Source: Lutjanus erythropterus (Eukaryota; Chordata; Actinopteri; Lutjaniformes; Lutjanidae). Taken from it: a stretch of 64,000 bases of DNA. Positions 46,962-59,487 of this stretch are shown piece by piece. The stretch is taken from the NCBI GenBank assembly GCA_020091685.1, contig CM034612.1:27954655-28018654 (forward strand), written 5' to 3'. Positions within the stretch are counted from its first letter, which is position 1, and each line of letters starts with the position of its first letter. A model generated the notes under the pieces. The model searched no databases, was not told the DNA's origin, and worked only from the letters and a program-made list of their open reading frames with translations. The translations under genes were made by a program, and so were the position numbers.

Positions 46962-48242
46962 GTAAGAAACACAGCCCACATCCATGTGACGTTCAACAAA
47001 CAGTGCTGACCGGCTCTGCTCACAGTGTGTACACGAATGTTAGACAGAAATCCACGTTACGCACATTTAGAGTTCAGGCTCAGCTCCTCTTTATTTTGTG
47101 GAATGGAGCACAGATGTATTTTTTGGGAGGTCTGACTTTGTTTTAAGGCTTAAAATTTGTCTTAACTCAGCGGTTAGGCAGTGACACCTTTGACATATAA
47201 ATTATGGTATGGCATTTGTTCACTATTTCCATTTTTTTCTGAGTTATTTATCATATTTTTTGTCTTTTTAAAAAGAAAATATCACTATAACAGTCTCCAC
47301 TTAGGTTGTTATGCACCTTTTTAACCAGCACTGTTTGAATAGTGCTATGTAGAATTTTGATTTCTTTTGAAAAATCCAACTTTAAAATATTATAGCCCAT
47401 TAAAGAACAATAATATAAACAAGGTTTTGAAACTGGCAGCAACTCGAGCTTAAAACAGAATCATAGGTAATAAAACAGAAAGGAGAAAATTGATAAGTGC
47501 AACAACAAACTTTTACTCAAAGTAACTTTTTCTTGAGGCATGTCACTAACCTTTCTGACTCCATACAGGTCAAGGTTCACATCAGAAATGTGAATTATTC
47601 TCAAAAGATTCACAACAAATAGCAGTAAAAAAAAAAAAAAATCTGAACCAAGCTTGATGCAGAAAAATGCAAGGAAACATTCCAGCCAGTAAAGCACTAT
47701 GGATATGTTGCTTGTCCAATCAGTTCAAACAGGAGCAGCAGCATTTCATAGTGACCAGATTATCTGGATTAATGCAGGTCCAGATATTTTTAAATACATA
47801 TCATTACATCAGTGTTAGAAGTGTCATGTGACCCATGTACACATGAGGTGACTCCTCACTTTGTGGTCTGAGCCCAACATACAGTCAGAAACTCTGCTTT
47901 TGCACTGTTATTTAAAGAGCTGAGTAACCTGCTTTCTTTCTGTTTCTTGGAGTAAAGTCGGGGCTTTTATTTGTATTTTGTCTTTGTTTTACTTGAACTG
48001 AATTGAAATGATTTGGTGGAATAGAGTTGACTCACCTGTTTATTGGCTGGAACAGGATGTATCACTATTTTGATTCACAGGAAAAGAAGTTAAGATCTTT
48101 TTAATTTGCAGGAGTACAGTGTGTTCTGTAGTCTGGTATTAAAGGTTATCAGTGTCATTATCAGTTAGCAGAAAGTAAATATAGTCAGGTTGTACAGGCA
48201 CAATCTGAAGATATGTGGCATGATCTGTAACAGTTATCTATC
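46962..48242. other. lmo3 intron 2, first part
   Basis: Starts with donor GTAAGAAACA. No second LIM exon, no repeat with clear ends and no RNA gene is seen in this stretch. Confidence 0.7.
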
Positions 48243-48732
48243 ATGTAAAAATGTGTTTTAACTTTAAGAAGTTAGTGTCCAGACTGCCTCAAAATTTTAA
48301 GTTGACTGAATTTAAAAACACAGGTTGAGGTAATTGTGTTATGATTCAAAACAAATAAACTTTTCTTGCCAATAAAGTTGATATTAATTTAATTGAACTT
48401 GAGAAACCATGTTCAATAAGCTTAAGATATTAAGTTGAACCAACAACTCTGAAGTCAAACATTGCAAAAAAAAAAAAAAAAATCCTTTATTTCATCAAAC
48501 CAAAAAAGAAGGCTCTCGCACACGATGCATCCTGGGAAGTCCACTAATATGCTGATCATGTTTCTTTAGAAAATTAATTTAAAGAGTTTACTGATTCATA
48601 TCCTTTCAAGTCAAAATACTTCAAGAACTCTGAGGTGATACTAGAAATTTTGGGTTTAATTAATTTGAGTGAATAAAACTTATATTAAGTTAATGAGAAA
48701 AAATTCCATGAAATTCCTGTATGATTTTACAT
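48243..48732 (+). mobile_element. CACTGTAAAA-family DNA element, copy 3
   Basis: Contains AGTTAGTGTCCAGACTGCCT, GTTATGATTCAAAACAAATA and AATTCCTGTATGATTTTACA in family order and the same orientation as copies 1 and 2. Termini are eroded. Confidence 0.7.
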
Positions 48733-49571
48733 CAAGAAAAGAAAAACAAGCTCCGAGCTTTACACCACTCTTTACATAGCAAATGGCTGTTTGCTGTCAT
48801 ATTAATGTTCAAAATCTCATATATGGAAGCTTTAAATAATCATCTTTCAACAGACCCAAATGCTGCTTTTGCATCTATAAAAACTCATTTATAATATATA
48901 TAATACATGTGAGTTTACCTTCAGTTTATATGGCCAAAAAATACTAACCAAGCCTTTCAGAAAAGGTGCTTATTTCTCTTCCCTCCTCACTGACAGATTA
49001 TTTTACTGTATTTTAGAGCACAATGAGTATTTTTATCATGAGATTTTTTTCCATCTGTGAGTATAAGATCATTTTTTCTCCTCCGAGCTGTCAGTGTTGT
49101 GATAGTTGTACTGAGGCCTGCTGAGAGACAAACAGCCGCCGGCTTAAAAGGTGTTTACATACTGAATGAATCTGAACACATGTAAAGCTTTCCACTGACA
49201 TGATTTCTGCTGCACCTTCATTCAGCTGGAGAAGACATTCACAACTTGATTTCTGAGAGGACAGATAGTAGACACCAGTGCAGTTTCAACAGCGACATGC
49301 ATGTCTTTATTTAAATCACAGAGGGATGACAGGTCATAGTATTCTTGTACGGTATTACAACTGATACATTACCATCACTTTAGATTTTTCCCTCCTGCAA
49401 ATACAGCTGTTTTTGAATTGTTACATCTTTCCACTGTAATAGAGGCTCAGTCTGTAATATTTTTGAAAAATATCAATTACAGGACATTCAGTCATAGTGT
49501 TAAAAAATAGCATTTTGCATGTTTTTTTTTAATGAATTTAGTTCCTTTATTCTTTATTAATTAATTACATA
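48733..49571. other. lmo3 intron 2, unassigned
   Basis: No feature supported. Confidence 0.45.
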
Positions 49572-50725
49572 TGCTGTAAAAAAAAAACATATAGGAATCA
49601 GCTAATCTTTTCACATTAACTTAATGTAAATGTACAAGTTTTATTTATTCAAGTGAATTAAACTTATTTAGTTTCAGAACACATTAGTATAATTATAAAC
49701 ATGACTTCTTCTAACTTGATGTCCTTTGACTTGAGATGAGTTCAGTCAACTCATTAAATCACATTTCAAAAGAAACATATTAGCAGACCTCCCAGTATGC
49801 ATTGCATTGTTTGAGCATTAAACCTCTGCTGAAAGCTTCTTATTTATAGTCTGAAGAAAACATATATGATGGAAACTGGCTGTGGGTTTCTGATACATTT
49901 TCAGATAAGTCATGTTTTCTTCTTTTTACAATAATGCTGCGAAAAATGATGCAGGTTAGTTTTGAATTCAGTCTCTACCCTCTTAAACGGACTTAAGATG
50001 GTTTAAATTTGTCCTGGGCTCACTATGAGGTAGGGCACTGTGAAGCAAAGCACAGCGCTATATGCACATATCTGACTGATATACAAATGGCTAAGCTACC
50101 TTTTGCATTGGATTTAGCTACATTTGTCGCCTATAGGATTCCCAGATCTCTGAAACTATTTTCCACCATTGCTTTCCATCATAGTGTCCTAGAAGGGAAC
50201 CCTTGATTTGTAAAACTCTTGGGAGATTTGTACGCATTGTTTCTTCATTGTGCACGTTGTACAAATGTTAAAATGATCACACTCATGAGATGTTTCGTGG
50301 GTCTGGAGTTCCCAAGACCATCAGTATCTCTCTCCTCTGCTCAGTTCAAATAATTTAAAATTGTTTTAATTTAATAGTTTAAATGCAGCCAGTGCAAATT
50401 TTTTTACCACTGATCATGAGCGGGAGACTTTACACTTAAGCATTTTGTGTGAAATGAAGAACTGACTTTTCAAACTGAAAATGTCAAAGGAAATTAAATT
50501 TGTTTGTAATGTTTGTCAGTGTAACTGAACAGTTGTTGGTTCAACTTAATATCTTAAACTTACTCAACATAAAGTAATATCTGACTAATATTTGACTAAA
50601 AAACTTTATTTGTTTTGAATCATTACAAAATTACTTCAACTTGTCTTTTCATATTCAGTCAACTTAATAATCTGATGGCAGCCACCAACTTCTTTAAGTT
50701 GAAACAAATCATTTATTTTTAAAGT
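49572..50725 (-). mobile_element. CACTGTAAAA-family DNA element, copy 4, longest
   Basis: In reverse orientation: opens TGCTGTAAAAAAAAAACATA, with AAGTTTTATTTATTCAAGTG and later TTTGTTTTGAATCATTACAA, then ends AAACAAATCATTTATTTTTA. At about 1.15 kb it is the longest copy. The frame 50009-50206 inside has no similarity I recognise to a transposase. It may hold extra sequence lost from the others or a second insertion. Confidence 0.65.
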
Positions 50726-52111
50726 GGATATAGGCTCATGAAAAAAGAACATTAAAACATGTTTCACATATCCAGGGAACCTTTCAGGGGAATTTCCCGC
50801 TGATGTCCACGTCTCTGACTTCCTCCTGTCTTTGTTGCTGCCTGCAGCACAGCATTCTGGGATGTCAGACTGTGAGTGTGTGTGTCCTGCGTGTCTCCTG
50901 CAGGCCCCAGCACACAGTGCTGATGAGAGTCCCTGTTAGGTGCAGGAGACTGAGAGGAATAACCAACAGGTCCTGAGCCTCACAGTCTCAGCCTTGACAC
51001 TCACACCGGCTGAGTGTGCAGTCAGTCAGGTGCTGGTGGAACATCATTCTTTTAGTTTTCATCTACCTGTTTTTATGCACTTTCACATTTTCATACAGAA
51101 AAAACATGGCTGAAAACATGAAAAAACATTCGCTCATCCACTAATCACAAGGATTGATACCTGACTCCAATCTGTCCACATGTTGACGTGTCCTTGAGCA
51201 AAACACTGAACCCCAAACTGCTTCTAATAAGTGCAGGTAGGGGTAAAATGTAGGCTGTCTACCTAAAACTGTACTGGGTGGGAAGCAGAAAAGAGAAGAA
51301 CTCAGGCACTCTCTGTATGATGCAGGAATGGACCTGCCAGGCATTGGCCCTGAGGCCCAAGAGGTCAGGGGGCCCAAAGCCACAACCTGGGTTTGAAGTG
51401 ACTCTTAACAACAAGGTCTGTGTTAATACTGCATATTTTCACATCCTCATGTAATCTAATGCTTATTGATACAGTATTATATTATACCTCTCTTGTTAGT
51501 TGCTATAACTGCCATAAAAACATGGAATATGTCCAACATGTCAGAGAGTGAAGAAGGAAGATTAAACATAAAACTTTAACACATTACCTCGTCTGTGAAC
51601 CATATTTCTGCCTGAGTCACATCAGATAGATTTTCATTGGTAACTCCCATGATTCCACGCTACTTCACAATTTCTTTAAACTACGTCTTTAGTTATTTTC
51701 TTATTATGAGAGACCCTTATCGGCATATCATGTGTTAAAGTCATTTTTAAGAACAAACGTCAATCATTGTCTCGTTGCATCTTCTTAAATGTGAGGACTG
51801 GCTGCTTGTCTTAAATAAATAAATGAAGAGTCTTTGGGGTTTGGATCTTTGTTTGGAAATAAGAAGACATTTGATGATGTCACTTTGGGCTCTGAGAAAC
51901 TGTGATTGTGATTATTTTTTAATTTTTAATTTTATAGACTGAACAATTCATTATGAAAATAATGAGCAAATGAATCCATAATGTTTTTTTTACATCTTTA
52001 GTTGCATGCAATGCACTGGTTTACCAAAACATTTGAGTTTCAGAGACGTTGTTTTCTACATTCTGGTGGCTTTGAAAGAATAAAAACAACAAAATAATAA
52101 GTACACTGCAA
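50726..52111. other. lmo3 intron 2; MITE fragment near 51480-51735
   Basis: 51600-51680 (CATCAGATAGATTTTCATTG, AACTCCCATGATTCCACGCT) matches the inner element at 36617-37005. The rest is unassigned. There is a short CTGTGAGTGTGTGTGTCC patch near 50870. Confidence 0.5.
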
Positions 52112-52456
52112 CAGGGCTGCAACTAATGATTCATTTCATTGTCGATTAATGCCAATGTTGATTACTTTCTTGATTAATTGATTAATTATTTATTAATTAA
52201 TTTGTATTATCAGTCAATCAGTCGATCATTTTCTGGATAATTATTTAGTCAATTGGTCCATAAAATGTCAGAAAATGTTGATCAGAGTCCAAGATGACGT
52301 CCTCAAATGTCTTGTTTTGTCCACAACTCAAAGATATTCAGTTTACTGTCAGAGAGGAGTAAAGAAACCAGAAAATATTCTCATTTAAGAAGCTGAAATC
52401 AGAGAACCTTTCTTTTTGCTCAAATTGATTATCAAAATAGTTGGTGATTAATTTAA
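52112..52456. mobile_element. MITE, GGGCTGCAACTAATGATT family
   Basis: Starts CAGGGCTGCAACTAATGATT, has GTCGATTAATGCC, then CAGTCAATCAGTCGATCATT, CATAAAATGTCAGAAAATGT and CAAAGATATTCAGTTTACTG, and ends GATTATCAAAATAGTTGGTG. This block order is typical of an abundant teleost MITE, and fragments occur at about 30050-30215, 32635-32830 and 41290-41405. No coding capacity. Confidence 0.8.
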
Positions 52457-53734
52457 AATGTGTTGCATATCTCCACAGCGGCATTTTGATGTTGAATACT
52501 TAAGTTTACTTTTAATTCCCAGGAAATAATACAGAATAATTGAATATTCATCAGTTTCATTCATTAATTTGTTTGCCCCTGTCTCTAAAAGACAATTTTG
52601 CAAAATGCATGAGCTTTTCCTTTATAATGTACCTCTCCATAGGACGTGTGGTTTGGTGTCCCAGTAGAAACAGCAGACTGTCAAAGTCATATACAGTGTC
52701 AGAAACAGGTCGCGATAAAGGAAAAACAGTGAAAATTTGGCTGAGCAGAACTGTGATCCGAGTCTCCTGGAAAAATCGGGAGAGTTGGCAAGTATGCCCT
52801 GCATGTGATCTTACAATGTGATGTGTCATGTAAATACATCCACACCTCAAGCTGAGCACCAGGACCACTGGAAAGTGTTTGTCCATCTGCTGCTTGGTGT
52901 CCACGGGTCTTTTGTGGCGGCTGCACGGCTTCAGAGCAGAAGCTGAAAATGCCGTCAGTGAGTCAGTAGATGTGGACATTGTTTGCCAACACGGCTGCAT
53001 ACAGCAGCAGCAGCAGCGAGGCCAGGCGAGTGTTTCTGAACAGGCGTGCAGGGTAAGAGGGAGACCAATTCCAACATGTTATTCTTTCATCTTCAAAGTT
53101 CAAGGTGACTGAATTGATTTGACGCTTGCTATCACGCGAGTGGCCTGCCCGCGAATGCGCCCTGACATCTCCTCAATGCCGGCTAATGAATGGCAAATAT
53201 AGCAAACCGCAGCACTCCACATCTGATCTGCAGAGCAACAAAGAAAGCCAGGCTCCATCACCGAGCCAATCAATGGCTGCAACATCACAAAGCAATACAA
53301 TTTTACACACACACACACCAACACACACTCCCTGACTCAAAAAGCAAGCTCACATATATGATTTCTACTCATGTTTATCTGAGTCTGTCAGCACAGGTTA
53401 GCCACAGCAGAGCGAAAATAAGGATGACTTCACATTTAGTGCATTTTTATATTCCACCGGCTTTAAAAGTAAATTATTTGGGCCTTCATTACACACCCCC
53501 ACCCCCATCCTCCAAGTCAATCCTTTTCTTCTTAGCAGGGTGGCATGTTATTAGGCCTGACATAACCAGGGTTAATAGAATTCTTCAGGGGTCTACAACC
53601 ATGAGCGATGTGATCCCACCAGCAGAGAAATAATAATCCTCTATCGCAAGAAAAAAAACTGAGTTAAAAAAAAACAAATATGTGGAGAAAAAACTTAAAG
53701 CTTCAGCAGTCCCTGTGTGATCAAATGTGATGTA

Positions 53735-53735
<1 letters not shown>
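52457..53735. other. lmo3 intron 2, no gene recognised
   Basis: Several overlapping frames of up to 147 codons (52557-53000 on -, 53190-53633 on +) lack recognisable domains, lack splice context and overlap one another. A part around 53105-53190 is CpG-containing and unique-looking. Confidence 0.45.

Positions 53736-53772
<37 letters not shown>
53736..53772. repeat. (GT)n microsatellite
   Basis: Pure GT run of about 18 repeats. Confidence 0.95.
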
Positions 53773-53775
<3 letters not shown>

Positions 53776-54083
53776 CCTGCAACTGCAAACATAATTACAG
53801 GTATTATCTCCTGGAGCTTGATTTGTGCTTTGCTCTCTGTGAATATGGAGAAATGCAGCGAGAACATTTTATCAACAAATGATCCCTTTGAAACCAAAGC
53901 CTCCATTGATGATACTGGTAATAGCGCGGCGACGCCACTGTTTATGCTGATGTGTGATTTTCACAGTAGCGAGCGATAATGTTTGAAAGCCCAGAGGAGG
54001 GAGGAGAGCAGACAGACTGACACATTTAAGTTAAAAAACGCTGAGAAAATGAAGACTGCGGCACCGCGGCCTGCTGAGTGCCA

Positions 54084-54125
<42 letters not shown>
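54084..54125. repeat. (CA)n microsatellite
   Basis: Pure CA run of about 21 repeats, 310 bp after the GT run. Confidence 0.95.
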
Positions 54126-54127
<2 letters not shown>

Positions 54128-55280
54128 ACGTCGGCTCCAAGGCCGGGTGCAGGCGTGAAAAAGCTGTTGGGCATCAGTTAATGGAAAACTGTAAATTCCA
54201 GGCATCCATTTTAAAGACAGCACCAGGAGAACACTTATTTATTTATCTATCTATTCATTCATTTTTTTAATCCAACTTCAATTTTCCTCTACAGTGGTTT
54301 TACTAAGATTGTAAATGCAAGCAAACTCACAGAGCCGTCAACATGGCTGGATTTATTAACGTTTTGGAAAGCTGGCTATCAGTGAGAGATAACCAACATG
54401 TAGAGCATGGTTCACTGTAATAACTTCCATTTTTTCCTCCTTCAGAATCAACTTTGTAGTCCACCACCACCTTGTATAACCACATATGTAAATGTAAATG
54501 AAAAATGTATCTTTTTTTCATCTCGCATCGGGCTTATGACGCATTGTCAGTTTGCATGTCGGCATCAGACGTGACTGTGACATCAAGTCAAGCTTTATCT
54601 CCGGGGAGCGGTGGCGAGTGAAGAGAAAAGGCTCAGACTGTCTGAAGCTCATCGTTTCTATTCACAAATCTCATTTAGATACATTTTTCCTTATGAACAT
54701 GTGTCACACCTTTAATAAAGACGACTGTTCACTGTGTGATTACTCACAAAGTGGCAAAATATAGTTTGCAGAGCTCACACACACAATCAAGTCAACTGTT
54801 TAAGGCCACAATCCACATTCTGAATACTGCACTGATTCATGGCTCTATCTCTTAACTTCCTTCGTCTCATTTAGTTAATTCATTCAAGCACTTTCACTAT
54901 GAGCTGAAAGCAACATAAACATAAATGTGTCATAATGTTCTCAAGTTGTTTATTATTTCCCTTATTTATGTAACATTTCCTTTGTGAGTGTATTTTTAAT
55001 ATTTCCCATGTTAATCAGGCCAAACAAGCATTCAAGCTGAGATCAAAAAATAATTTAGTGTGAATTTGACCACTAGGCTGTGTAGTTTGTGTTTAATCAC
55101 ACCAAACCCACATAGAAAAGAAACAGATACATTATATTAAATGTTTAAATGTTTTATCTGAACATTTTAAGTAGTATATGACAGTCAAACCAGATACAAG
55201 ATCCTTAAAAAAATTGTGTTATATGAAACTTTGTAGGTTTTCTGACACTCAAACCAGATACAGTATCCTTAGTATGTCTA
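54126..55280. other. lmo3 intron 2, unassigned
   Basis: No supported feature. The words CAAACCAGATACA and GATCCTTA recur near 55187 and 55244, a small local duplication. Confidence 0.4.
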
Positions 55281-55956
55281 CACTGTAAAAAAAAATCATG
55301 CAAGAATCAACTTATCTTTTTTAATTAACTTAATGTAGATATACAAGTTTAATTTATTCAAGTTCAACTTAAATTTTCCAGTATTTATTGTGTATTTATA
55401 GTTTATGAATTTGTAAATTTGAGTACTTCTCTATGAATTTCTTTTTTATTTTGAAATGATGACTTGAATGAATGAACTGTACAGAGTTCAATCAACTCAT
55501 TAAATTAAATTTCTAAAGAAACATGATCTGCATATTAGCAGACTTCCCAGCATGCTTTGTTTAACTCCCCTGAGACCCTCCTTTTCATAGTTTGAAGAAA
55601 TCACGTGATGAGAATTACATGAGTACATGTAAGTATTAAATTCAGTCATCCCCTTACAATTAAAATGTAATCAATTCACAGGGAACATTTTAACGTGTTT
55701 AAAGTGAAGCACTGTCTCTTCAAACTGAGAAAATGTAAAAGAAAATCACATTTGTTTGTAATGTTTATCAGTGTGAAGAGTTGTTGGTTCAACCTAACAT
55801 CTTAAGCTAGAATTAAGGTAATCTGACAAGAAAAGTGTTTGTTTTGTCATTACAAAATTACCCCAAATAAAGTTTCTAATTCAGTCAACTTCAAATTTTA
55901 AGGCAACCTGGACAGCAGCTTTTTCAAGTTAAAACAAATAGTTTATATTTACAATG
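55281..55956 (-). mobile_element. CACTGTAAAA-family DNA element, copy 5, TA target duplication
   Basis: Opens CACTGTAAAAAAAAATCATG and ends GTTTATATTTACAATG, with TA at both flanks (55279-55280 and 55957-55958). Orientation is opposite to copies 1-3. Interior words ACAAGTTTAATTTATTCAAG and TTAAATTTCTAAAGAAACAT match the family. Confidence 0.75.
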
Positions 55957-56110
55957 TAATATCAAACTGATATGAGTTGTGCAACTATTTGTGACACTTA
56001 CGTCTTACAAATAATATATCAAAACCTTACAAGACATGTTGGATGATACATATAAATTAAAAAAGATACAACAAAACAAAAAATGTATTTATAATAGTAT
56101 GTAATTTATC

Positions 56111-56113
<3 letters not shown>

Positions 56114-56163
<50 letters not shown>
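56114..56163. repeat. (CA)n(TA)n compound microsatellite
   Basis: About 17 CA repeats passing directly into about 8 TA repeats. Confidence 0.95.
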
Positions 56164-56294
56164 TCAAGCTCAATTTCTAGTTTAATTTTTTGCATCATGT
56201 TTTAAAAGTTCTTCATGTGTTGTGTGTAAAATCTTGATTTGTAAAGTAACTAATAACTAAAGCTCTCAGATAAATACAGTGGAGTAAAAAGTAC

Positions 56295-56425
56295 AATACT
56301 CGTCCCTGAAATTTTGGAGAGTAGAAGCAGAAAAGAGCAAAAACAGAAAGTAGAAGTAGAAGTACCTCAGAATTACTTGACTACAGTACTTGAGTAAATG
56401 TACTTAGCTACTTTTCACCACTGAC
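56295..56425. mobile_element. hAT-like MITE end fragment
   Basis: GACTACAGTACTTGAGTAAA followed by GCTACTTTTCACCACTG matches the right end type of the CAGnGGTGGAAA family, with AAGTAGAAGTAC subterminal words. Only one end is present. Confidence 0.6.
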
Positions 56426-57089
56426 TCCATATGGACTTGAAAAATGGCTGGAAAAACTTTGTGGTTTGCACCTTCATGAAGAACAGCAGCTGTGGTTTAA
56501 CTGAATTGATAGCAGATACAGAATGATCACAGCAGAATAAGTGGGTGATGTATGAATACATGTGAAAATGTAGGAGGTTCTCCTGCAGCAGAACTCACTA
56601 CTGCTCTGTCTGTCGTTATGTTCCAAACTGATACAACTACAACACATAACATGAGACAAAAAAACCCCAGCATATTTAACTTCTTGAGTTCTGTCACTAC
56701 TACAATGGCCACAGCAGTCATTCTGACTGCCTATACTAGGTTGTACTAAATGTCATCTTTGTCATGTCATATTTACATTTTAAGCTTCTATTGATGTTTT
56801 GTCTGCCATCATATCTTATGATGTCATCACCCTAAAAAATAAAAAATCCTCTAATAATAATAACAATAGTAATAATAACAATCGGGTGCCATTGTGTTCA
56901 GGCACAGATCTCAAGTTGTACAGAGAATGTAGTTAGTCTGATAATAAAAAAAAAGTGTTGCAAGATTTGGAAACAATTACAGCAATCCTTTTTCAATAAC
57001 CACATATATGTAGTTATTGTAGTTACATATATATGTATATACTGTATCTACGGTTATATATAGTTATGTATAGTTTTTTTCTGTGATGT
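56426..57089. other. lmo3 intron 2, unassigned
   Basis: Simple ATA/ACATATATG sequence near 56855-56885 and 57000-57070. No gene. Confidence 0.45.
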
Positions 57090-57242
57090 ATATTTTTTCT
57101 ATTTTATCTTTATTTCAAGAGATGAGTATTCTATTGTTACTCACTCCCTTTTCTACCTACTACTGCTACTACTATTTGAGCTGCTGTCACATGAATTTCC
57201 CTGGTGTGGGATCAATAAAGTTTATTTTATCTTATCTTAATA
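57090..57242 (+). mobile_element. LINE 3' end fragment
   Basis: GAATTTCCCTGGTGTGGGAT followed by CAATAAAGTTTATTTTATCTTATCTTA-like tail sequence is the standard 3' terminus of several fish LINEs: a GGGATCAATAAAG hairpin end plus short tandem tail. Only the untranslated end is present, as expected after strong 5' truncation. Confidence 0.7.
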
Positions 57243-57929
57243 TTGGTGTATTTGTTGCAGATATACCAGATAAATAGACATACAAAAAGAAAATGCTACG
57301 CAGCATTCAGATGTAATAGGATATGAACCTGCTTCTCCATCAGGCTCAGCTGAAGCTAAAGCCCATGTGGCACTCATTCTCCTACCTGGCATTTATTTCT
57401 GATATTAAAGCTAAAGCTAAAGCTAGGTTTTAGCTTTGCAGGAGAGTAAAAACACAGCTAGAAAAAAAAGTTGCAAGGCAACAGTAGGAATGAAATGATA
57501 GAGTCAATATGATCACTATGGTGATTCAAGGTAGAAACTCTTTTCTCTTTTGTAATTTTAATAAAATACCTGTTGGAATCAAATTTACACAGATTTAAGA
57601 AAAGTCAGGGTCCTACATACAGGTTTTATTTTGACAAAAATATTACATTGCAAACTTGAAAAAGTTAAATTGAATGCTTTCGTAGCTCTAGTGTTAACAG
57701 CAGTGTGCTGAACATGTTGAAGGACAGCAGGACTGTATCGTTCTCAGAGCCGCTTGTAACTGACATGAATCCAGAGTGAACAGTCCACTATGAGGGACTG
57801 AAACATGCCTTTCACAGGCTCCTGTTAGTCCTACAGGACGAGTGTCTTACTGTATAGTGTCTAATGTAGCTTATACATCACTCAATAGTGATTGGTTATG
57901 AAAAATAAAATCTCAGTCACAAAAGAGAC
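57243..57929. other. lmo3 intron 2, unassigned
   Basis: A three-fold AAAGCT hexamer lies near 57408-57426, otherwise nothing is supported. Confidence 0.45.
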
Positions 57930-58330
57930 AGAGCAACAGAGCAGTCAGTGTCAGGCTGAATAATGGATGGTAATTAAAGGCCATTCAGCGTGAATATCAG
58001 GCTAAAGATACAGCTTAGTTCACCCCAGATTACAGCCAGCCTCATCCCACAGAGCTGCTTGCTCTCCCAGCCAGTTCACTCATTATGAAGGCATCCATGG
58101 ACAGTAAACAGCTCCACAAAGAGCTGAAAGGCTGTGATTTCAGAGTTGCCACTGCATAACATCGTGCTCACTTGACGATAGGCGTGCTCCTGGGAGATGT
58201 GCAGGAAGCTGGGTGTAGTTTGTCATCAGCTCTCTCCTCCCTGATTCTCTGCAGGCTGAAAGATTCAGGCCAGCTCCTCTTCCTCTAATGACTAGCGCAG
58301 ATGTTCAGCTGTTCTCCCAACTAACACTGA
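57930..58330. promoter_or_regulatory. Candidate conserved non-coding element in lmo3 intron 2
   Basis: Repeat-free block with AATGGATGGTAATTAAAGGC, CATTCAGCGTGAATATCAGG and ACTCATTATGAAGGCATCCA. The TAATTA word and balanced composition suit an intronic enhancer. Conservation could not be tested. Confidence 0.35.
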
Positions 58331-58804
58331 AGGGCACAAGGACATCCTCATCCCGGCCGCTGGTCAGTAACACCACGGCGCACTTTTCTTCAGCTGCTCC
58401 ACTCTAGCTGCAGCGAATCTGCTTAGAGAGCATTACTGGAGAAGTTTTGTACCTCTTTTAGTCAGAACTTTACATCACTCTAAAGCATATAGTTGTCTTA
58501 CTTTTTATGTTTCTAGCATGTCCCACTTTTATACAGGTGCCTGAAGTTCACGTCCCATCACCATGTGTTTTATTCAAGGGTCCTCACATGAAAAACGGGC
58601 AAAAGTCATCTGCACATGATCCATATCTACATTTAGGACATGACCTCTAGTGGCTGTGGCAATTATAATGGAGCAATAGAGCAAGTCAGGTGATGTAGTA
58701 AAGAGTCCAGATGGTCAAACAAACAAAGGATTTTCACTCAGGAAAGCGAGGTTCATGTCCTGTGGGAAACCCAAAAGTCAAATTGGCTTATTTCAAGTTT
58801 TATG

Positions 58805-58949
58805 CAACATAATGCAACACAACATGACGTGATGTTATGTTACATTACACAATGTTGCATTACGTCACGTTGCATTACGCCACATTGTGTTACGCAGTGT
58901 TGCGTTACGGTGCGTTGTGTTATGTTGTCTTGCGTTACGGTGCGTTGTG
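58805..58949. repeat. Degenerate pentamer satellite, left part
   Basis: Runs of five-base words of the form RTTRC or RTNNN (GTTGC ATTAC GTCAC GTTGC ATTAC GCCAC) fill this stretch. A period of five gives long stop-free frames in more than one phase, which explains the spurious frames here. The array continues after the inserted element at 59488. Confidence 0.8.
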
Positions 58950-58952
58950 TTA

Positions 58953-59487
58953 CCCTGAATTTACACTGAGCGTGGCTGCGCCGCGTAATGGCTGCACTGC
59001 GGCACGCAGAGAAATAGCTCCCACTCTAGTCAATGCTGCAATTTACACTAGAAGCGCCGCGGCGCATCTCAGCAGCATCCCAGAAGCGGCTCGGCTCGGC
59101 GCTCCGCTCCGCGGAGAATACGCAGCAGGTCTAGTTTCGACGGATGGCGCATCAGGTGGCACAGAGCTGGTCGAACGGGCAGGAAGTCAGGCACAGAAAA
59201 CAGGGGAGAATCTGGTTGATTTTCAAAATAAAAGACCCTGTGCAGACTCGCGATCATAAAGACAGACAGAAAATAAACAATTTAACGACGTAGCCTGCTT
59301 ATCCATGGTAGAAGCACAAAGAGCAAGGAAAGAGGACTTAATCAACAAAATCAGAGCAAGTAAACATAATCAGGTGGGCAAAACGCTCTGCTGCTGAAAC
59401 GCTTCTGAAACAAAGTCGCGTGCATGATGGAGCAAAACCGCGCCGCAGCCGTTACATGGCGCAGCTACACTCAGTGTAAATTCGGGG
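58953..59487. mobile_element. PIF/Harbinger-like MITE inserted in the pentamer satellite
   Basis: The ends CCCTGAATTTACACTGAG and CTCAGTGTAAATTCGGGG are near-perfect inverted repeats, extending to about 45 bp with GCTGCGCC and GTAA-GGCTGC blocks. Both flanks are TTA (58950-58952 and 59488-59490), the TWA-type 3-bp target duplication of Harbinger elements. The 535-bp interior is unusually CpG-rich near both ends and shows no transposase. Removing it rejoins the pentamer pattern, which supports the boundaries. The superfamily name is inferred from target size. Confidence 0.8.

Noticed and set aside
52557-53000. 147-codon minus-strand frame
   Set aside because: Overlaps other frames of similar length on both strands, no domain, no splice or promoter context.
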